A stretch of 44,648 nucleotides of DNA from Rubrivivax sp. (lineage in GTDB: Bacteria > Pseudomonadota > Gammaproteobacteria > Burkholderiales > Burkholderiaceae_C): positions 1 through 44,648 of the forward strand of contig JAJTGU010000222.1 of assembly GCA_021297985.1 (NCBI GenBank), written 5' to 3'. Shown here in pieces: positions 28,446-38,602 of the stretch (position 1 is the first letter of the stretch; each line of letters starts with the position of its first letter). The position numbers were made by a program, and so were the translations under genes. A model generated the notes under the pieces. That model worked only from the letters and a program-made list of their open reading frames with translations. It did not search any database and was not told the origin of the DNA.

Positions 28446-29546
28446 ATGTTGATCGCACCGATTCCCGAACTCGTCGCCGAGCTGGCCGCAGGACGCATGG
28501 TCATCCTGGTCGACGAGGAAGACCGCGAAAACGAAGGCGACCTGGTTCTGGCAGCCGAGCACGTGTCCCCCGAGGCGATCAACTTCATGGCCCGGCACGC
28601 CCGCGGCCTGATCTGCCTGACCCTGACCCGGGAGCGCTGCGAGCACCTGAAGCTGCCGCCGATGGCGGCCCAGAACGGCACCGTGCACGGCACCGCGTTC
28701 ACGGTCAGCATCGAGGCCGCCAGCGGCGTCACGACCGGCATCTCGGCGGCCGACCGTGCGCGCACCGTACGAGCCGCAGTCGCGCGCGACGCCAAGGCCA
28801 GCGACCTGGTCCAGCCCGGCCACATCTTCCCGCTGCAGGCGCAAGACGGCGGCGTTCTGGTTCGCGCTGGCCACACCGAAGCCGGCTGCGACCTGGCCGC
28901 GATGGCCGGCCTGCTTCCGGCAGCCGTGATCTGCGAAGTCATGAACGACGACGGGACGATGGCCCGTCTTCCAGAACTCCAGGCTTTTGCCGCCACCCAC
29001 GGACTGAAGATCGGCACCATTGCCGACCTGATCGGCTGGCGCAGCCGCAACGAGACCCTGATCGAGCGCCTGGGCAGCCGGATGCTGGTCACGGCGCAAG
29101 GCGAGTTCCGCTGCGATGTCTTCAGCGACCGAGCGGGCGGCGTGCACCTGGCGCTGTCGTGCGGACACTGGAAAGCCGGCGACGAGGTCACCGTCCGTGT
29201 CCACGAGCCGTTCACGGCGATGGACCTGCTCGACACCCAGGGCAGCGGGCACTCATGGCCGCTGCCGGCGGCCTTGCAGGCGCTGCAGGACGCCCGTCCA
29301 GGCGGTGTCGCGGTGCTGCTGAACGCCAATGCGGCTGCCGCACAGTTGCTGCCGCACTGGCTGGGCAAGCCGGCTCCGACCGCTGCCGCCAAGCCCGCAA
29401 TGGACCTGCGGACCTACGGCACCGGTGCGCAGATCCTGCGCCAGCTCGGCGTACAACGCATGCGTCTGCTGGGCAATCCACGACGCATGCCCAGCATGGT
29501 CGGCTTTGGCCTTGAGGCGACGGCTTTCGTCGCCGCTGCGGCCTAG
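28446..29546 (+). CDS. ribBX: 3,4-dihydroxy-2-butanone-4-phosphate synthase fused to a degenerate GTP cyclohydrolase II-like domain (RibBX type)
   Basis: [36 protein letters not shown] and [12 protein letters not shown] (RibB). The C-terminal half lacks the GCHII Zn/catalytic block (ECLTGD...RCDCG). Confidence 0.88.
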   Translation: MLIAPIPELVAELAAGRMVILVDEEDRENEGDLVLAAEHVSPEAINFMARHARGLICLTLTRERCEHLKLPPMAAQNGTVHGTAFTVSIEAASGVTTGISAADRARTVRAAVARDAKASDLVQPGHIFPLQAQDGGVLVRAGHTEAGCDLAAMAGLLPAAVICEVMNDDGTMARLPELQAFAATHGLKIGTIADLIGWRSRNETLIERLGSRMLVTAQGEFRCDVFSDRAGGVHLALSCGHWKAGDEVTVRVHEPFTAMDLLDTQGSGHSWPLPAALQALQDARPGGVAVLLNANAAAAQLLPHWLGKPAPTAAAKPAMDLRTYGTGAQILRQLGVQRMRLLGNPRRMPSMVGFGLEATAFVAAAA

Positions 29547-29607
29547 TCCGGGCCATCCTCTCCAACTGGCGCGCCCTCGGCGCCCACTTCCTGCGAAAGA
29601 CCCTGCG

Positions 29608-30072
29608 ATGCAAGACGCCGACCGTGGCACCAGCGGCGAGTTGATCGGCGAAGGCCTGCGTGTGGCGATCGTGCGCGCCCGCTTCAACGACGCCATCACC
29701 CAGCGCATGGCCGAAGCCTGCCTGGCCGAGCTGGTGCGGCTCGATGTCGCCGCGGCCGACATCCGCCACGTCACCGTGCCCGGGGCGCTGGAGATTCCAC
29801 TCGCGTTGAAGGCGCTCGCCGACGCCGAGGAGCACGACGCGCTGGTCGCGATCGGCTGCGTGATCCGCGGCGAGACCTACCACTTCGAGCTCGTGGCCAA
29901 TGAAAGCGGCGCCGGCATCTCCCGCGTCGCGCTGGACCACGGCATCCCGATCGCCAACGCCGTGCTGACCGTCGAAAACGAGGCTCAGGCCTGGGCACGC
30001 GCCGAAGACAAGGGCCGCGACGCCGCCCGGGTGGCGGTCGAGATGGCCAACCTTCTGGAAGACCTCTCTTGA
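29608..30072 (+). CDS. ribH: 6,7-dimethyl-8-ribityllumazine synthase
   Basis: [55 protein letters not shown]. Confidence 0.95.
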   Translation: MQDADRGTSGELIGEGLRVAIVRARFNDAITQRMAEACLAELVRLDVAAADIRHVTVPGALEIPLALKALADAEEHDALVAIGCVIRGETYHFELVANESGAGISRVALDHGIPIANAVLTVENEAQAWARAEDKGRDAARVAVEMANLLEDLS

Positions 30073-30617
30073 GCTCCGCCCCCGCAGAACCAACGCTGAA
30101 GCCCCAGGGCCCGACGCGCAAGCCCGCGATGGCGCCGCGTCGCCGCAGCCGCCAGCTTGCGCTCCAGGCCCTCTACCCGTGGCTGCTGGCGGGCGCGCCG
30201 CTGGCCGCCGAAACCGCCCCTGTGGTCGCCCAGGCACGCGAACTCGAGGGCTTTGCCAAGGCCGATCAGGCCCACCTGGACGCCTTGCTGCACGGCGTGA
30301 TGGCCGACGCCGAAGCGCTGGATGCCGTCTTGCGGCGTCATGTCGACCGCCCGACGGCGCAGCTCTCTCCGGTCGAGCGGGGGATCCTGCTGATCGGCGC
30401 GTTCGAACTCTCGAAGTGCCTGGAAGTGCCGTACCGCGTCGCCATCAACGAAGCGGTCGAACTGGCCAAGGCCTTTGGTGGGACCGACGGCCACAAGTAT
30501 GTCAATGGCGTGCTCGACAAGGCCGCCGTTCACTGGCGGGCCATCGAGGTGTCCGAGCGCCAGGGCCAGCGCCGGGTCGCGCAAGAGGCCGGCCGCGAAG
30601 CCGATCCGGCGGCGTGA
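30069..30617 (+). CDS. nusB: Transcription antitermination factor NusB
   Basis: [70 protein letters not shown] start overlaps the ribH stop. Confidence 0.92.
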   Translation: MSSAPAEPTLKPQGPTRKPAMAPRRRSRQLALQALYPWLLAGAPLAAETAPVVAQARELEGFAKADQAHLDALLHGVMADAEALDAVLRRHVDRPTAQLSPVERGILLIGAFELSKCLEVPYRVAINEAVELAKAFGGTDGHKYVNGVLDKAAVHWRAIEVSERQGQRRVAQEAGREADPAA

Positions 30618-31819
30618 GCGCCGGCGCGCAAGCAGCGCCGCGCACCGCGGCCCGGCTCGACCGCATCGAGCCCTTCTGGGTGATGGAGTTCGCCAAGCTG
30701 GCGCAGCAGGTTGCACAAGGCCCGGCCTGCGACCCTTCGCGCGGCGGTCGGTCGATGCTGTACCTGAACATCGGCGAGCCCGACTTCACGGCACCCGAGC
30801 GGGTGCGGGAGGCGGCTCAACGTTGCCTGGCTGCGGGCCACACGCAGTACACCCAGGCCACCGGCCTGCCGGCTCTGCGTGGGGCCATCTCAGCCTGGTA
30901 CGCGAGCCGATTCGGCCTGGCGGTGGACCCTGGCCGCATCGTGCTCACGGCAGGGGCGTCGGCAGCCTTGCAGCTGGTCTGCCTGGCGCTCTTCGAGCGC
31001 GGCGACGAGGTCCTGCTGCCCGACCCCAGCTACCCCTGCAACCGCCACTTCGTCGCCGCCACCGATGCGCACGCGGTGCTGGTGCCGGCCGACGCCCACA
31101 GCCGATGGCAGCTGAGTGCCGCGCAGGTCGAGGCCCACTGGAACACGGCCACCCGGGGCGTGCTGCTGGCCAGCCCCAGCAACCCGACCGGCACCTCGAT
31201 CGCGGCCGACGAGATGGCCCGCATCGTTGCGGCGGTGCGCGCGCGCGGCGGCGTGACCATCGTCGACGAGATCTACCTCGGCTTGAGCTACGACCCGCGC
31301 TTTGGCCGATCGGCCCTCGCGCTGGGCGACGACGTGATCTCGGTGAACAGCTTCTCCAAGTACTTCAGCATGACCGGCTGGCGCCTGGGCTGGCTGGTGC
31401 TGCCGCCCGCACTGGTGGCGCCGGTCGAGCGGCTGGCGCAGAACCTGTTCATCTGCCCGTCGACCCTGGCCCAGCATGCCGCCCTGGCCTGCTTCGAGCC
31501 CGAGTCGATCGCCGAGTACGAGCGCCGGCGCGAGGCCTTCCGGGCCCGCCGCGATGTGGTCGTGCCGGCGCTCGAGCGGCTCGGCCTGCCGGTGCCGGTC
31601 CAACCCGACGGCGCCTTCTACGCCTGGGCCGACGTGTCGCGGCACGCCGACTCGAGCTGGGCGCTTTGCGAGCGCCTGATCCACGAAGCGCAGGTGGCCT
31701 TGACGCCCGGTCGCGACTTCGGTCCGGCGCATGCGGAGCGGCACCTGCGGCTGTCGTTCGCGAGCAGCCTGGAGCGGCTGGAAGACGCGCTGCACCGCAT
31801 CGGCCGCGTCCTGGGCTGA
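30614..31819 (+). CDS. PLP-dependent class I/II aminotransferase
   Basis: LYLNIGEPDFTAPERV, LLASPSNPTGTSIA, VSVNSFSKYFSMTGWRLGWLV-type lysine region. GTG start overlaps the nusB stop. Confidence 0.9.
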   Translation: MSAGAQAAPRTAARLDRIEPFWVMEFAKLAQQVAQGPACDPSRGGRSMLYLNIGEPDFTAPERVREAAQRCLAAGHTQYTQATGLPALRGAISAWYASRFGLAVDPGRIVLTAGASAALQLVCLALFERGDEVLLPDPSYPCNRHFVAATDAHAVLVPADAHSRWQLSAAQVEAHWNTATRGVLLASPSNPTGTSIAADEMARIVAAVRARGGVTIVDEIYLGLSYDPRFGRSALALGDDVISVNSFSKYFSMTGWRLGWLVLPPALVAPVERLAQNLFICPSTLAQHAALACFEPESIAEYERRREAFRARRDVVVPALERLGLPVPVQPDGAFYAWADVSRHADSSWALCERLIHEAQVALTPGRDFGPAHAERHLRLSFASSLERLEDALHRIGRVLG

Positions 31820-31966
31820 GGCGCCTGCCGGCACCCCTGGCGCCTGAAACAAGCGTCAGAAATGGTCACACCGGCGTGCACGGTGCCCGGTATCCGTCAT
31901 CTTGGGGGCAAAAGCCGGTCAATTCGGCAGTTCCAAGGCCGCGCGATTGAATAAGCTGGCGGGACT

Positions 31967-33685
31967 GTGGCTGTGCAACTCTTTACGCGCCGCGGCCGTG
32001 AGCAACGTGAGGTGCCCGCGACCGAATTCATGTCCACGGTGGCCAGCCTGCCACCGGGGGCGGAGCCCTGGGCCAGCGACTCCGAACCTCTGAACCTCGA
32101 CTCGCAGCCGGTGGACTCGCTGCCTCCCGACTCGCAGCCGGGGCTGGACAGCCAGCCGGCGGCCATCGACTCGGCCCCGACCCGCAGCGCGAGCAACGAC
32201 GGCGTCACCCGCCCGGTGGTCGAGCGCATCGGCCGCTACGCCGTCAAGCGGACCATCGCCGATGGTGGCCTGGGCCAGGTGTTCGAGGCCTGGGATCCGG
32301 TGCTGTCGCGCACGGTTGCGATCAAGACCTTGCAGTTCGGCACCACACCAGGCGAACGCGCGACGCTGGACCGGCTGTTCCTGGACGAAGCGCGAGCGGT
32401 CGCCCGGCTGTCGCACCCGCACATCGTGACCGTCTTCGATGCCGGGCTCAGCGCCTACGGCGCGTACATCGCGATGGAAAGGCTGGAGGGGCGTGACCTG
32501 CGCGACGCGCTTGCTGGCGGCTGGCGTCCCAGCCCGGCGCGCGCTGCGCAACTGGTGCGCCGGATCGCCGACGCGCTGTCGTACGCGCATGCCCACGGCG
32601 TGATCCACTGCGACATCAAGCCAGCCAACATCTACCTCACGGCACGGGGCAAGCCCAAGGTGCTGGACTTCGGCATTTCCCGGCTGGTTCAGGAGAACGG
32701 CGTCGTTGGCGATCTGCCCAGCAGTTTCGGTGGCATGGTCACCGGTTCGCCGCACTATCTGGCTCCGGAACAGTGGTCGCGGTCCAGGATCGACGCCCGC
32801 ACCGACCTGTACGCGCTGGGGGTCGTCTTCTACGAGCTTCTGGCCGGGCGCAAGGCCTTCTCCGGCGACAACCTCGAGCAGATCCGGAATGCGATCGAGC
32901 TCGGTCACCCGGCACCGGCGCACGAGTTGCGTCACGATGTCCCCGAAGCCCTGTCGATGATTGCCGCCCGCGCCATGGCGCGCGACCCCGCCGCGCGCTA
33001 CGCCACGGCGCAGGAACTGTCGCAGGCGCTGAGGCGCTGGCTCGCCGAGACCCATCCGGCACGCGCCGATGACGGCGCGGCCAACGGCAGTCCGGGGGAC
33101 CCGGTCAGGGCCAAATCGCCGGGGCGCATCGGCCGCTGGGCCCTGGGCGCCGCGGTGCTTGGGGCCGCATGGGCCGGCGCGGCCATTCTCTGGTCCCAGC
33201 GCAATGCAAACCCCGCTACGACCGGGCCGACGCCGCAGGCAACGGCTCCTGCGCCGGCCGTCGACGCCCCCACGGTCCCGGCCACCATCACCGCCGCTCC
33301 TGGGGAGACCCTGGCCACCGCTGTGACGGCGCCCGCATTGATCGCGAGCCCCGATGCGAGTCCTCCCGCACGTCCGGTCGCGCCGACACCACCGGCCCGT
33401 GCCGAGCGTCCCGCTGCCGCCACCGCGCGCGTGGCGCAAGGGGCCGAAGCCAGCGTGGCCGCACCCGCCACCGGCGTCGTGCAGTTGGCGATCAGCCCCT
33501 GGGGCGAGATCGAGGTCAACGGCCAGATCCGCGGAACCGCGCCGCCCCTGGCGACCCTGGAGCTGCCGCTGGGCAGCCACAGCATCGTCGTGCGCAACTC
33601 CGACTTCCCGGCCCACGCGACCACGGTGCGTGTCAGCGCCGAGCAGCCCGCTCTGGTGCGACACCGCTTCGCGACAACGCCATGA
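31967..33685 (+). CDS. Serine/threonine protein kinase with C-terminal TM and PEGA domain
   Basis: IGRYAVKRTIADGGLGQVFEAWDPVLSRTVAIKTL, HGVIHCDIKPANIYL, VLDFGISRL, YLAPEQWS; TM LGAAVLGAAWAGAAILW; PEGA-like VQLAISPWGEIEVNGQIRGTAPPLATLELPLGSHSIVVRNSDFPAH. Confidence 0.9.
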   Translation: MAVQLFTRRGREQREVPATEFMSTVASLPPGAEPWASDSEPLNLDSQPVDSLPPDSQPGLDSQPAAIDSAPTRSASNDGVTRPVVERIGRYAVKRTIADGGLGQVFEAWDPVLSRTVAIKTLQFGTTPGERATLDRLFLDEARAVARLSHPHIVTVFDAGLSAYGAYIAMERLEGRDLRDALAGGWRPSPARAAQLVRRIADALSYAHAHGVIHCDIKPANIYLTARGKPKVLDFGISRLVQENGVVGDLPSSFGGMVTGSPHYLAPEQWSRSRIDARTDLYALGVVFYELLAGRKAFSGDNLEQIRNAIELGHPAPAHELRHDVPEALSMIAARAMARDPAARYATAQELSQALRRWLAETHPARADDGAANGSPGDPVRAKSPGRIGRWALGAAVLGAAWAGAAILWSQRNANPATTGPTPQATAPAPAVDAPTVPATITAAPGETLATAVTAPALIASPDASPPARPVAPTPPARAERPAAATARVAQGAEASVAAPATGVVQLAISPWGEIEVNGQIRGTAPPLATLELPLGSHSIVVRNSDFPAHATTVRVSAEQPALVRHRFATTP

Positions 33686-34119
33686 AGCGCGTGGTGAGGC
33701 TGGCGGGCCCGGTGTCGATGCTGGTCCTGTCGATGCTGCTGGTCGGCTGCATGGCACCACCACCCGCAGCCCACCCGGCGGCGCCGTTGCCGCCTCCACC
33801 GGGCCTCACCGACCTGCTGGAGCGTCCCGCCGAACGTGCCTTGTTCGACGGCATGAAGGCCTACGACGACGGGCAGTACACACAGGCCGAGGCGCGGCTG
33901 CAGGCGGCCCTGAAGGCCCCGCTGGCGAGCCCACGCGACCGGGCCAGCGCCTGGAAACTGCTCGCCTTCATGCATTGCGCGGCCGGTCGAACGGCCGAAT
34001 GCGAAGCCGCCTTCCGCGACGCGCTCGCCGCCGATCCGACACTGCAACTCAGCCGCTCGGAAGCCGGCCATCCGGCCTGGGCGCCGGTCTGGCAGCGGCT
34101 GCGCCCGGCACGCCCCTGA
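33682..34119 (+). CDS. TPR-like lipoprotein, possibly TssQ family
   Basis: Lipobox LLVGCM; YDDGQYTQAEARLQAALKAPLASPRDRASAWKLLAFMHCAAGRTAECEAAFRDALAADPTLQLSRSEAGHPAWAPVW. ATGA overlap with the kinase. Confidence 0.6.
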   Translation: MKRVVRLAGPVSMLVLSMLLVGCMAPPPAAHPAAPLPPPPGLTDLLERPAERALFDGMKAYDDGQYTQAEARLQAALKAPLASPRDRASAWKLLAFMHCAAGRTAECEAAFRDALAADPTLQLSRSEAGHPAWAPVWQRLRPARP

Positions 34120-34120
34120 T

Positions 34121-34160
34121 CCGGTCCGATGCAGTCTGATGCGGTCCGATGCGGCCCGAT
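34121..34160. repeat. Four imperfect tandem 10-bp units
   Basis: ccggtccgat / gcagtctgat / gcggtccgat / gcggcccgat. Confidence 0.6.
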
Positions 34161-34240
34161 CCGTCGGTCGCAAGGCCGCATGCCCAGAGGTGCGACCGCA
34201 GACCGCCGGAGAGCCTCGCCGCTATGATCCCGGCCCGTCC

Positions 34241-34669
34241 ATGCCGTTTGCCGCCACTCCCACTGCACCGCCCTTCGTGCACCGCGTGCGCGTGTACTGG
34301 GAAGACACCGATGCCGGCGGCGTGGTGTTCTACGCCAATTACCTGAAGTTCTTCGAACGCGCCCGCACCGAGTGGTTGCGCGACCTCGGACACGGGCAGC
34401 AGGCGCTGCGCGAAGCGACCAATGCCATCTTCGTCGTCAGCGACACCCGGGTGCGCTACCACGCGCCGGCACGTCTGGACGACGAGCTCGATGTCACGGT
34501 TGAACTTCGCGAACAGGGCCGCGCCTCGATGCTCATCGGCCAGCGCGCGCTGCGCGATGGCCTGCTGGTGGCCGAAGGCGAGATCCGCATCGGCTGCGTC
34601 GACGCGACCAGCTTCAGGCCGCGCCGCATCCCCGAATCACTGGCCAACGTCGGCCACCCGCCGCCTTGA
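34241..34669 (+). CDS. ybgC: Tol-Pal system-associated acyl-CoA thioesterase
   Basis: HRVRVYWEDTDAGGVVFYANYLKFFERARTEWLR. Confidence 0.93.
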   Translation: MPFAATPTAPPFVHRVRVYWEDTDAGGVVFYANYLKFFERARTEWLRDLGHGQQALREATNAIFVVSDTRVRYHAPARLDDELDVTVELREQGRASMLIGQRALRDGLLVAEGEIRIGCVDATSFRPRRIPESLANVGHPPP

Positions 34670-34687
34670 ATCGAACCCCTTTCACCG

Positions 34688-35398
34688 ATGACCCCTGACC
34701 TGTCGATCACCGCGCTCGTCCTGCAAGCCAGCCTCGTCGTGCAGCTCGTGATGGCCGGCCTGGTCGTGGTGTCGCTGGCGAGCTGGACCGTGATCTTTGC
34801 CAAGCTGATCGGCCTGAAGCGCGTCCGAGGTGGCAACGAGGACTTCGAGCATGAGTTCTGGAGCGGTCGCAGCCTGACCGAAATGAACGCTGCGGTGGCG
34901 ACCAAGGCCAAGACGGTGCCCATGGAGCGCATCTTCGCAAGCGGCATGAAGGAATTCCTGAAGCTTCGCGAGAAGCGCCTCGATGCCGGCGCCCAGCTCG
35001 ACGGCGCGCGGCGGGCCATGCGCGCCAGCTTCCAGCGCGAAATGGACGTGGTCGAAAGCCGGCTGTCCTTCCTGGCGTCGGTGGGCTCGGTGTCGCCGTA
35101 CGTCGGTCTCTTCGGCACGGTGTGGGGGATCATGCATGCCTTCGTCGGCCTGTCGAACATGCAGCAGGTGACGCTGGCCAGCGTGGCCCCCGGCATTGCC
35201 GAGGCGCTGGTCGCCACCGCGATCGGCCTGTTCGCGGCGATCCCGGCCGTCATCGCCTACAACCGGTTCGCACGCGACATCGACCGCATCGCGATCCAGC
35301 TCGAGACCTTCATCGAGGAGTTCAGCAACATCCTGCAGCGCAACGCGGGGATGCAACCGTCCCCGACCGTCGCACCGGCCGTGACCGGATCGCGCTGA
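34688..35398 (+). CDS. tolQ: Tol-Pal system protein TolQ
   Basis: MTPDLSITALVLQASLVVQLVMAGLVVVSLASWTVIFAK; SVGSVSPYVGLFGTVWGIMHAFVGL. Confidence 0.95.
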   Translation: MTPDLSITALVLQASLVVQLVMAGLVVVSLASWTVIFAKLIGLKRVRGGNEDFEHEFWSGRSLTEMNAAVATKAKTVPMERIFASGMKEFLKLREKRLDAGAQLDGARRAMRASFQREMDVVESRLSFLASVGSVSPYVGLFGTVWGIMHAFVGLSNMQQVTLASVAPGIAEALVATAIGLFAAIPAVIAYNRFARDIDRIAIQLETFIEEFSNILQRNAGMQPSPTVAPAVTGSR

Positions 35399-35402
35399 GC
35401 CC

Positions 35403-35837
<435 letters not shown>

Positions 35838-35846
35838 GCCGCCGCG

Positions 35847-36710
35847 ATGACGGCCCTGAGCGCACGAGCCACCGACCCGCTGCTGCCGCGTGCGCCGGAC
35901 GGGCTGGCAGGGGGTCTGGCCCTGGCGCTGGTCGCCCACGCCGCCCTGCTGGTGGCGCTGACACACGGCGTGCAATGGAACCGGGAGCAACCGGTCGTGG
36001 TGGTCGCGGAGCTCTGGTCGGCCGTGCCGCAGTCGGCACCCGCACCGCCGCCCGAGCCGGCACCGGCTCCAGCGCCCGCCCCGGCCCCAACGCCGGTGCC
36101 GGCCCCGACACCTGCACCGGCTCCGGCCCCCGCCCCTCGCGAGGCCGACATCGCAGTCGAGCGGGAACGTCAGAAGGCGCGCGAGACCCAGCAGCGCGAA
36201 GCGCAGCAACGCGTGGCCGAGGCCGAAGCCGAAAGGAAGAAGCGTGCCGCTGAACGCGCATCTGCGGCTGCTGCTGCCGCCGCTGCTGCCACCGCTGCGG
36301 CCGAACAAGCCGAAGCCAAGGCCGCGGAGGAACGCATCGCCAGACAGCGCGAGGAAAACCTGAAGCGCATGCTCGGTCAGATCGAAACCCAGCCCGGGGC
36401 AACGGGCCGTGGCGGCAGCGCCAGCAGCGAGGCCGCACCGTCAGCGGGCTACGTCGCCAAGCTGGTGTCGGCGATCCGCGAGAACATCAAGACCCCCGGC
36501 GGCCTGCCGCCCGGCAACCCGATGGCCGAGGTCGAAGTGCGTGCGGCGCCGGGCGGCACCATCGTCTCGCGCCGGATCGTCAAGAGCAGTGGCGTACCGG
36601 CGTGGGACGATGCGGTGCTGCGCGCGATCGACCGCACGGCGCGCCTCCCGCGCGACGAAAACGGCCGCGTGCCGGCGGTGCTGATCGTGGAATTCAGGCC
36701 GCAGGGCTGA
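35847..36710 (+). CDS. tolA: TolA / energy transducer protein
   Basis: N-terminal TM, (AP)n linker, Lys/Ala/Glu-rich coiled coil, C-terminal VSAIRENIKTPGGLPPGNPMAEVEVRAAPGGTIVSRRIVKSSGVPAWDDAVLRAIDRTARLP. Confidence 0.9.
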   Translation: MTALSARATDPLLPRAPDGLAGGLALALVAHAALLVALTHGVQWNREQPVVVVAELWSAVPQSAPAPPPEPAPAPAPAPAPTPVPAPTPAPAPAPAPREADIAVERERQKARETQQREAQQRVAEAEAERKKRAAERASAAAAAAAAATAAAEQAEAKAAEERIARQREENLKRMLGQIETQPGATGRGGSASSEAAPSAGYVAKLVSAIRENIKTPGGLPPGNPMAEVEVRAAPGGTIVSRRIVKSSGVPAWDDAVLRAIDRTARLPRDENGRVPAVLIVEFRPQG

Positions 36711-36715
36711 GGGCA

Positions 36716-38602
36716 TCACGCCACCGCGCCGGCGACGGCCGCGGCCGCATTCGACGGGATCTCTGCGGTCACAGCGGGGCACGCAGAAGCCAAGGCTTCG
36801 TTCATGCACGCCCGCAGGCGAACCGGCCGCACCGGCTTGCGCAGCACGGTCAGGCCGGCGTTGGCCGCACAGGCCAGCAGAGTGCTGTCGCCATCGCCCG
36901 AGACCAGCAGCACCGGAAGCCCGGCCCCCAGACGGTTGCGCAAGCCGATGGCGGCCTGGCAGCCATCGTCGCCGACCGCAAGCCGCAGATCCGCAACCAC
37001 CAGTTCGGGCCGGTAGCCGCGGTCCACCTGCGCCAGTGCTTCCGCGGTGCTCTCCATGTGGCACACCTGGCAACCCCATTCGCGCAGCAGCAGGCCCATC
37101 GCGTCTGCGGCGACGAGGTCGTCTTCGATCAGCAAAAGCCGCCGGCCGAACAGCAGGTCGCCCTGGGTGGGTGTCGCGCCCGCCACGCTCGCGGTCCGAC
37201 CCGGCGTCATGGCCTGGGGTGTCGGCGCAGTCGGTGTGGGCGCCGCGGCCGACGGCAGTCGGATGCTGAAGCGGCTGCCCTGTCCAAGCGTTGAGTCTGC
37301 GGTCACGCCAAGGCCGAGCAAGTCGCTCAAGCGCTTGACCGTGGCCAGACCCAGGCCGTGGCCGAGATGCGCTTCGCGGCCGGGTTGGCCACCCCGGTAG
37401 AACTCTTCGAAGATGCGCGGCAGTTCGTCCGCCGGGATGCCGATGCCGGTGTCGAGCACCTCGATCACGATGTTCTCGCCGTCGCGCGTGGCCTGGGTGC
37501 TGACCTGGCCGACCTCGGTGTAGCGCACGGCGTTGGACAACAGGTTGGCCAAAACGCGGCGCACCAGCCGCGGGTCGGTCCGGACCCAGCAGCCCGCCGC
37601 ATTGCCGAGCTCGACCTGCATGCGCAGGCCCTTGGCGCGGGCGACCGGCTGGTGGACCGCAACCGCCTCGCGCAGCAGCTGCGCCAGGCTCACGGTCTCG
37701 GGACGCAGCGGCACGCGACCCGCGTCGAGCCGGGCCAGTTCCAGCAGTTCGTCGACGACCTGCTCCATCCCGGCAATGCAGTCGACGATTCGCGACGACA
37801 CCAGCTGGACACCCGCCGGCGTTCCCTGCTGACGCAGCAACTGAGCGTACAGACCCAGCGCATGCAAGGGCTGGCGCAGGTCGTGACTGGCGGCTGCGAA
37901 GAAGCTCACCTTCTCCGCGTGGGCGCGTTCGGCCATGGCGCGGGCGGCCGTGCCCAGGTCGTTCTGTTCACGCAGGGCCTCGATCAGCTGGAGGTTGCGC
38001 GTCCGCTGGGCCTGCGCATCGGCATGAAGGCGCGCCTGGCGGTAGCCGCTGCTGAGCACATACAACGCCATCAGCAGCGTGAAGGCGGCCAGCGAATGGT
38101 GCAGTCCACCGATCCACAGGTCGCGCAGCGCCAGCGGCAGCATGATGCCCAGCACGTACGCCACCAGGACCGGGAACACGCTCGCCAGGTGCACCACGCT
38201 GCCCAGCGCCACCCCCAGCAGGGCCACGTGCAGCACCAGTTCGGGCAACCAATCCGTGGGCGCCAGCTGCAACCAGGGTGCAAGGCCCCAGGCCAGGGCT
38301 TGCACCAGGGCGCTGACCAACAGCCATCGCTTCCACTGCGACAGCGCATGGCGTTGATGGGCGCGCCGGTGGTAGGCCGCCAGTGCCAGCCGCAGCAAGC
38401 GCACGGTCACGAACAAGCCCAGCCACACCGCGAGCGCCGTCGTGCTGACCGAGCCCGAAAGAGCCAAGGCCAGGGCCGACGCGCTGAAGATGCCGACCAC
38501 GGCCGAGACCGTCGTCCCGAGGTAGAACAGCCCGATGTCGTCGGCCGAGGTCGCGGCCCAGATGCGCCGCAACCCCCCGACGAGGTCCAGGTTCATCGTC
38601 AC
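36716..38602 (-). CDS. Hybrid sensor histidine kinase with C-terminal receiver domain
   Basis: H-box FFAAASHDLRQPLHALGLYAQ, N-box NLLSNAVRYTE, G-boxes DTGIGIP and GHGLGLATV, receiver LLIEDD...LVVADLRL...KPVRP; several N-terminal TM segments. Confidence 0.93.
   Translation of the reverse strand: MTMNLDLVGGLRRIWAATSADDIGLFYLGTTVSAVVGIFSASALALALSGSVSTTALAVWLGLFVTVRLLRLALAAYHRRAHQRHALSQWKRWLLVSALVQALAWGLAPWLQLAPTDWLPELVLHVALLGVALGSVVHLASVFPVLVAYVLGIMLPLALRDLWIGGLHHSLAAFTLLMALYVLSSGYRQARLHADAQAQRTRNLQLIEALREQNDLGTAARAMAERAHAEKVSFFAAASHDLRQPLHALGLYAQLLRQQGTPAGVQLVSSRIVDCIAGMEQVVDELLELARLDAGRVPLRPETVSLAQLLREAVAVHQPVARAKGLRMQVELGNAAGCWVRTDPRLVRRVLANLLSNAVRYTEVGQVSTQATRDGENIVIEVLDTGIGIPADELPRIFEEFYRGGQPGREAHLGHGLGLATVKRLSDLLGLGVTADSTLGQGSRFSIRLPSAAAPTPTAPTPQAMTPGRTASVAGATPTQGDLLFGRRLLLIEDDLVAADAMGLLLREWGCQVCHMESTAEALAQVDRGYRPELVVADLRLAVGDDGCQAAIGLRNRLGAGLPVLLVSGDGDSTLLACAANAGLTVLRKPVRPVRLRACMNEALASACPAVTAEIPSNAAAAVAGAVA

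Noticed and set aside
27494-29392. 632-aa minus-strand ORF over the PEP-CTERM and ribBX genes
   Set aside because: Spans terminators and two good plus-strand genes; Ser/Arg-rich shadow ORF.
31919-33799. 626-aa minus-strand ORF over the kinase
   Set aside because: Antisense to a kinase with intact motifs; no domain.
36040-36350. GC-rich repeat-like stretch (Ala-Pro and Ala-rich runs)
   Set aside because: Explained by the normal proline/alanine linker and coiled-coil region of TolA, not an independent DNA repeat.
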